In this document: positions 61,745 through 64,000 of the stretch, one piece after another
How the letters are laid out: the number at the start of each line of letters is the position of its first letter
Position numbering within the stretch: position 1 is the stretch's first letter
Source: Diospyros lotus
Lineage: Eukaryota > Streptophyta > Magnoliopsida > Ericales > Ebenaceae
Length of the DNA stretch: 64,000 nt
Reading direction: 5' to 3'
NCBI RefSeq assembly: GCF_014633365.1
Contig: NC_068346.1
Span: 17,877,030-17,941,029, forward strand
Notes under the pieces: generated by a model
What the model was told of the DNA's origin: nothing
Databases searched by the model: none
The model's input: only the letters and a program-made list of their open reading frames with translations
Program-made: the position numbers and the translations under genes

Positions 61745-62650
61745 GGTATGGTTGCAAATGAGCTGAGCCATTTATAAGTTGGTTGGTGTTCTACTTGATA
61801 AAAGTTCATTTGAATTTGTTTAGCGTTTAAGATAAATGAGTCAAATTTGAATCTCGATTTGTAAAATAGATGAACTTGAGCTCCAAAAGTTAGACTTGTT
61901 GAATTTAGTGAACATGTTCAATTAGTAGCTTGTAAACGTGACCGATTAAATTCGTGAACATATTCAATAAAAAAATTATAAATAATATGTTCAATTCATG
62001 AACATATTAAATAATATATTTATAATTTTATAAATATATTATTTAATATTATTAAACATTAAATTATTATAATAATACCATTAAATTTAATATACTGAAA
62101 ACTATTATATATATTAATTCATCATTTAAAATAATTTAATATGTAAATATAATAACCATTAAGGCATTAACCAAACGGTCCAACTGGACCAATTCATACA
62201 ACTTATTACTTATATACGTACACTCCAATCAGTCTCCATTGGTCCACGGACCAAAGCCTCCTGCGATTGCACAAAGCTGAAGCCGAATGCGTCGCACCCA
62301 CACAGTCGCACAACCAACCCGAGCCCTCCTTTCTCCCTGAACACCGTCGTCAGCGCCGCATAGCCCTGTGCCCTCTTTATCTCTGAACTCCGAAGGCCTC
62401 TTTCACTCCGTCGCTGTCATCTTCACTCTTTCACCGTCGTCTTCACTCCCTCGCCTCCCTCCTTGTCGCCGTCTTCACTCCTTCGGGCAAGGCAGACCTC
62501 TTCGTCTCAGGTGACTTTTCTGCTGCTGGGTCGAGCCTGAGCCCAACTCATGTCAATCGAGCTCGAGTTCAAGCCCGAGCCCAATTATTATCTAGTAAAC
62601 CAAGTCTAACTCAACAAAGCTTTACTTGGCTCAACTAGATTGCATCTTTA
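61745..62650. mobile_element. Possible hAT-like element carrying a GC-rich, gene-like block
   Basis: The left part (TGCAAATGAGCTGAGCC) and the inverse of the right part (TGCAATCTAGTTGAGCC) are similar. Both flanks carry GAGCTCGAG/GAACTTGAG phrases common in plant hAT-type short elements. Between them, 62220-62520 is GC-rich with CT-rich tracts and a possible splice donor (CTCAG|GTGACT). No clear 8-bp duplication was found. Confidence 0.35.
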
Positions 62651-63893
62651 TCTTTCAATTTTAGGATGGTCGTTCTGATATGACTTCAGGTGCTCGTCTA
62701 TTCAATTATGTCAGAAGAGATAAATCATATGCGTGAGGCTTTCGTCTCACTGCATAAAATGAAAATCGAATTCACGATTCACTAAACTGATATTAACATA
62801 TCACTTGTCTAATCACTTGATCTATACCCTGGGGCGCACTTGTTGATCTATACCCTGAGGCGCACTTGTACATATATCAAGTGTTTTAATTGAGTTCAAA
62901 ATGAAAATTTTAAGTCAATTTAATCACAAACAGTAGGAGGTAGTGTAAATATACTTCAGTTTGACCAGTCAAATACAATGTAAATTGCATTTATAGAATT
63001 ATTAAAAGTTTAATATTGTATTATAAATTTTGAATGGATTTTCTTTATTGACTTGAATGATTTTAGCACTTAGTTTGAAAATTATTTTATTATTTATTTT
63101 TATTTGCTAAAGAATAACAGTAATGACGATAGTTTACTAATACATTGTTTACAATTGAATAAGTTTAGAGACAAATTTGAGATAATATTTCGAGTTTGGA
63201 AAAAAATGATATTTTTCTCATGAATACTCAACAATCAGCAATTTTAACTAACGATCATTTCTATGTTTTTTCTAATTCATGTATTTTCTTAGATTTTTGA
63301 CACATCATTCAAAAATTAACTTGTCAACGACCGAAATATCAATTAATTAATATCAGCACTAAATTATTTCTAACTCCAAAAGGAAATTCATAACTACTTA
63401 ATGATAACAAGAATTAAGAAAATGAATATAAATTTATGAAAAAAATAAATATTTGATCTATATATATAATTGACCATTTTCAAGGCATTAACAAATTTTC
63501 TTAGCAATTCAAAAGAAAATTCATAATTAAAAAAGTAAGAAGAAAAATGAGATCATGGAGAATGAATAATGAAAAATGTTAGATATAAAAAATAAAATCG
63601 ATGAGAGAAATTGGTGCTTAATTAATTAATGGGTATGATCTTCTAAATCTTTTAGGTGTTTATTTTGTATTACCTATCATTAGAATAGTAAGTAGGTTAG
63701 GAGATAAATTAGTAGGGATATTAATTAATTGTTATTTCTTTCATCTTAAATCATTTCTAAATACCATGTCAAAAATCTATAGAAAAACTTATGAAGTCAG
63801 GGAAAAGTATAGCATGAGGGCCAAGTTGAAATCTTTCTATTTATTTGGTAATGTTGTTGGGAATTAACAATAATAATACAATGGAAATATATA
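62651..63893. other. AT-rich intergenic sequence
   Basis: No credible reading frame or element ends. A short duplication, GATCTATACCCTG(G/A)GGCGCA, occurs at about 62819-62865. Confidence 0.45.
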
Positions 63894-64000
63894 CACTACA
63901 AGGAAAAGGGGTATTGCCGGTGAACTTTTCCCGACAGTTTGAACAACTGTTGGGAAAACACCATAATCCCCGACGATTTTAAAAATTGCCGGTGATGTTG
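63894..64000 (+). mobile_element. Start of a third CACTA element, cut by window end
   Basis: Begins CACTACAAGGAAAAGGGG and enters subterminal repeats of CCGACAGTT/AACTGTTGGG and TGCCGGTGA type. The other end lies beyond the window. Confidence 0.7.

Overview
The window looks like nuclear DNA of a flowering plant, probably a eudicot. It is AT-rich, has intron-containing plant genes, and is dominated by nested plant transposable elements. I cannot name the species. Two host genes are well supported. One is an eight-exon bHLH transcription factor resembling Arabidopsis bHLH90 (3810-6600, +). The other is an intronless DUF1645-family gene (30960-31742, +). Almost everything else that can be explained is mobile DNA.

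Layout. 1-552 is the head of an LTR read on the minus strand. 1320-2044 is a short non-autonomous CACTA element. 3400-6600 is the bHLH gene. From about 7.2 to 24.7 kb there is a stack of insertions: a decayed SIRE/Maximus-like LTR holds a deleted Ty3/Gypsy element (7766-13805, TSD GTTTA) and a retroelement with 3.1-kb LTRs and almost no internal region (14406-24326). The Gypsy element itself carries an inserted LTR and a 670-bp hAT element. The large-LTR element carries a solo LTR (TSD GGGTG). 24.7-30.9 kb is AT-rich with no gene I can support, followed by the DUF1645 gene. 32.2-37.9 kb holds a SIRE-like LTR, a complete Cassandra TRIM with 5S-rRNA-derived LTRs (33319-33956, TSD TGTGT), part of a Gypsy-type LTR with its primer site, and a 2.97-kb solo LTR (TSD CTAAA).

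The centrepiece is a complete 13.1-kb CACTA (En/Spm-type) DNA transposon at 37931-51036. It has 32-bp perfect terminal inverted repeats, a 3-bp TTA target duplication and two apparently intact minus-strand genes. These are a three-exon TNPD-type transposase (1148 aa) and a seven-exon TNPA/Transposase_24-type protein (457 aa). Its right end carries five copies of a 392-bp unit packed with the motif ACCCACACAT in both orientations. The transposase would cut and join ends marked by the inverted repeats, and the second protein probably binds the subterminal motif. The TNPD stop and TNPA start are only 19 bp apart with a splice acceptor between them, as expected if both come from one alternatively spliced transcript.

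51-61.3 kb holds unexplained sequence, the 3' end of a small Copia element, and SIRE-like pol fragments on the minus strand split by a solo LTR that itself contains another solo LTR. 61.7-62.7 kb may be a hAT-like element around a GC-rich, gene-like block. At 63894 a third CACTA family begins and runs off the window. Splice models were read by eye from conserved protein motifs and splice sites; no search or alignment was run.
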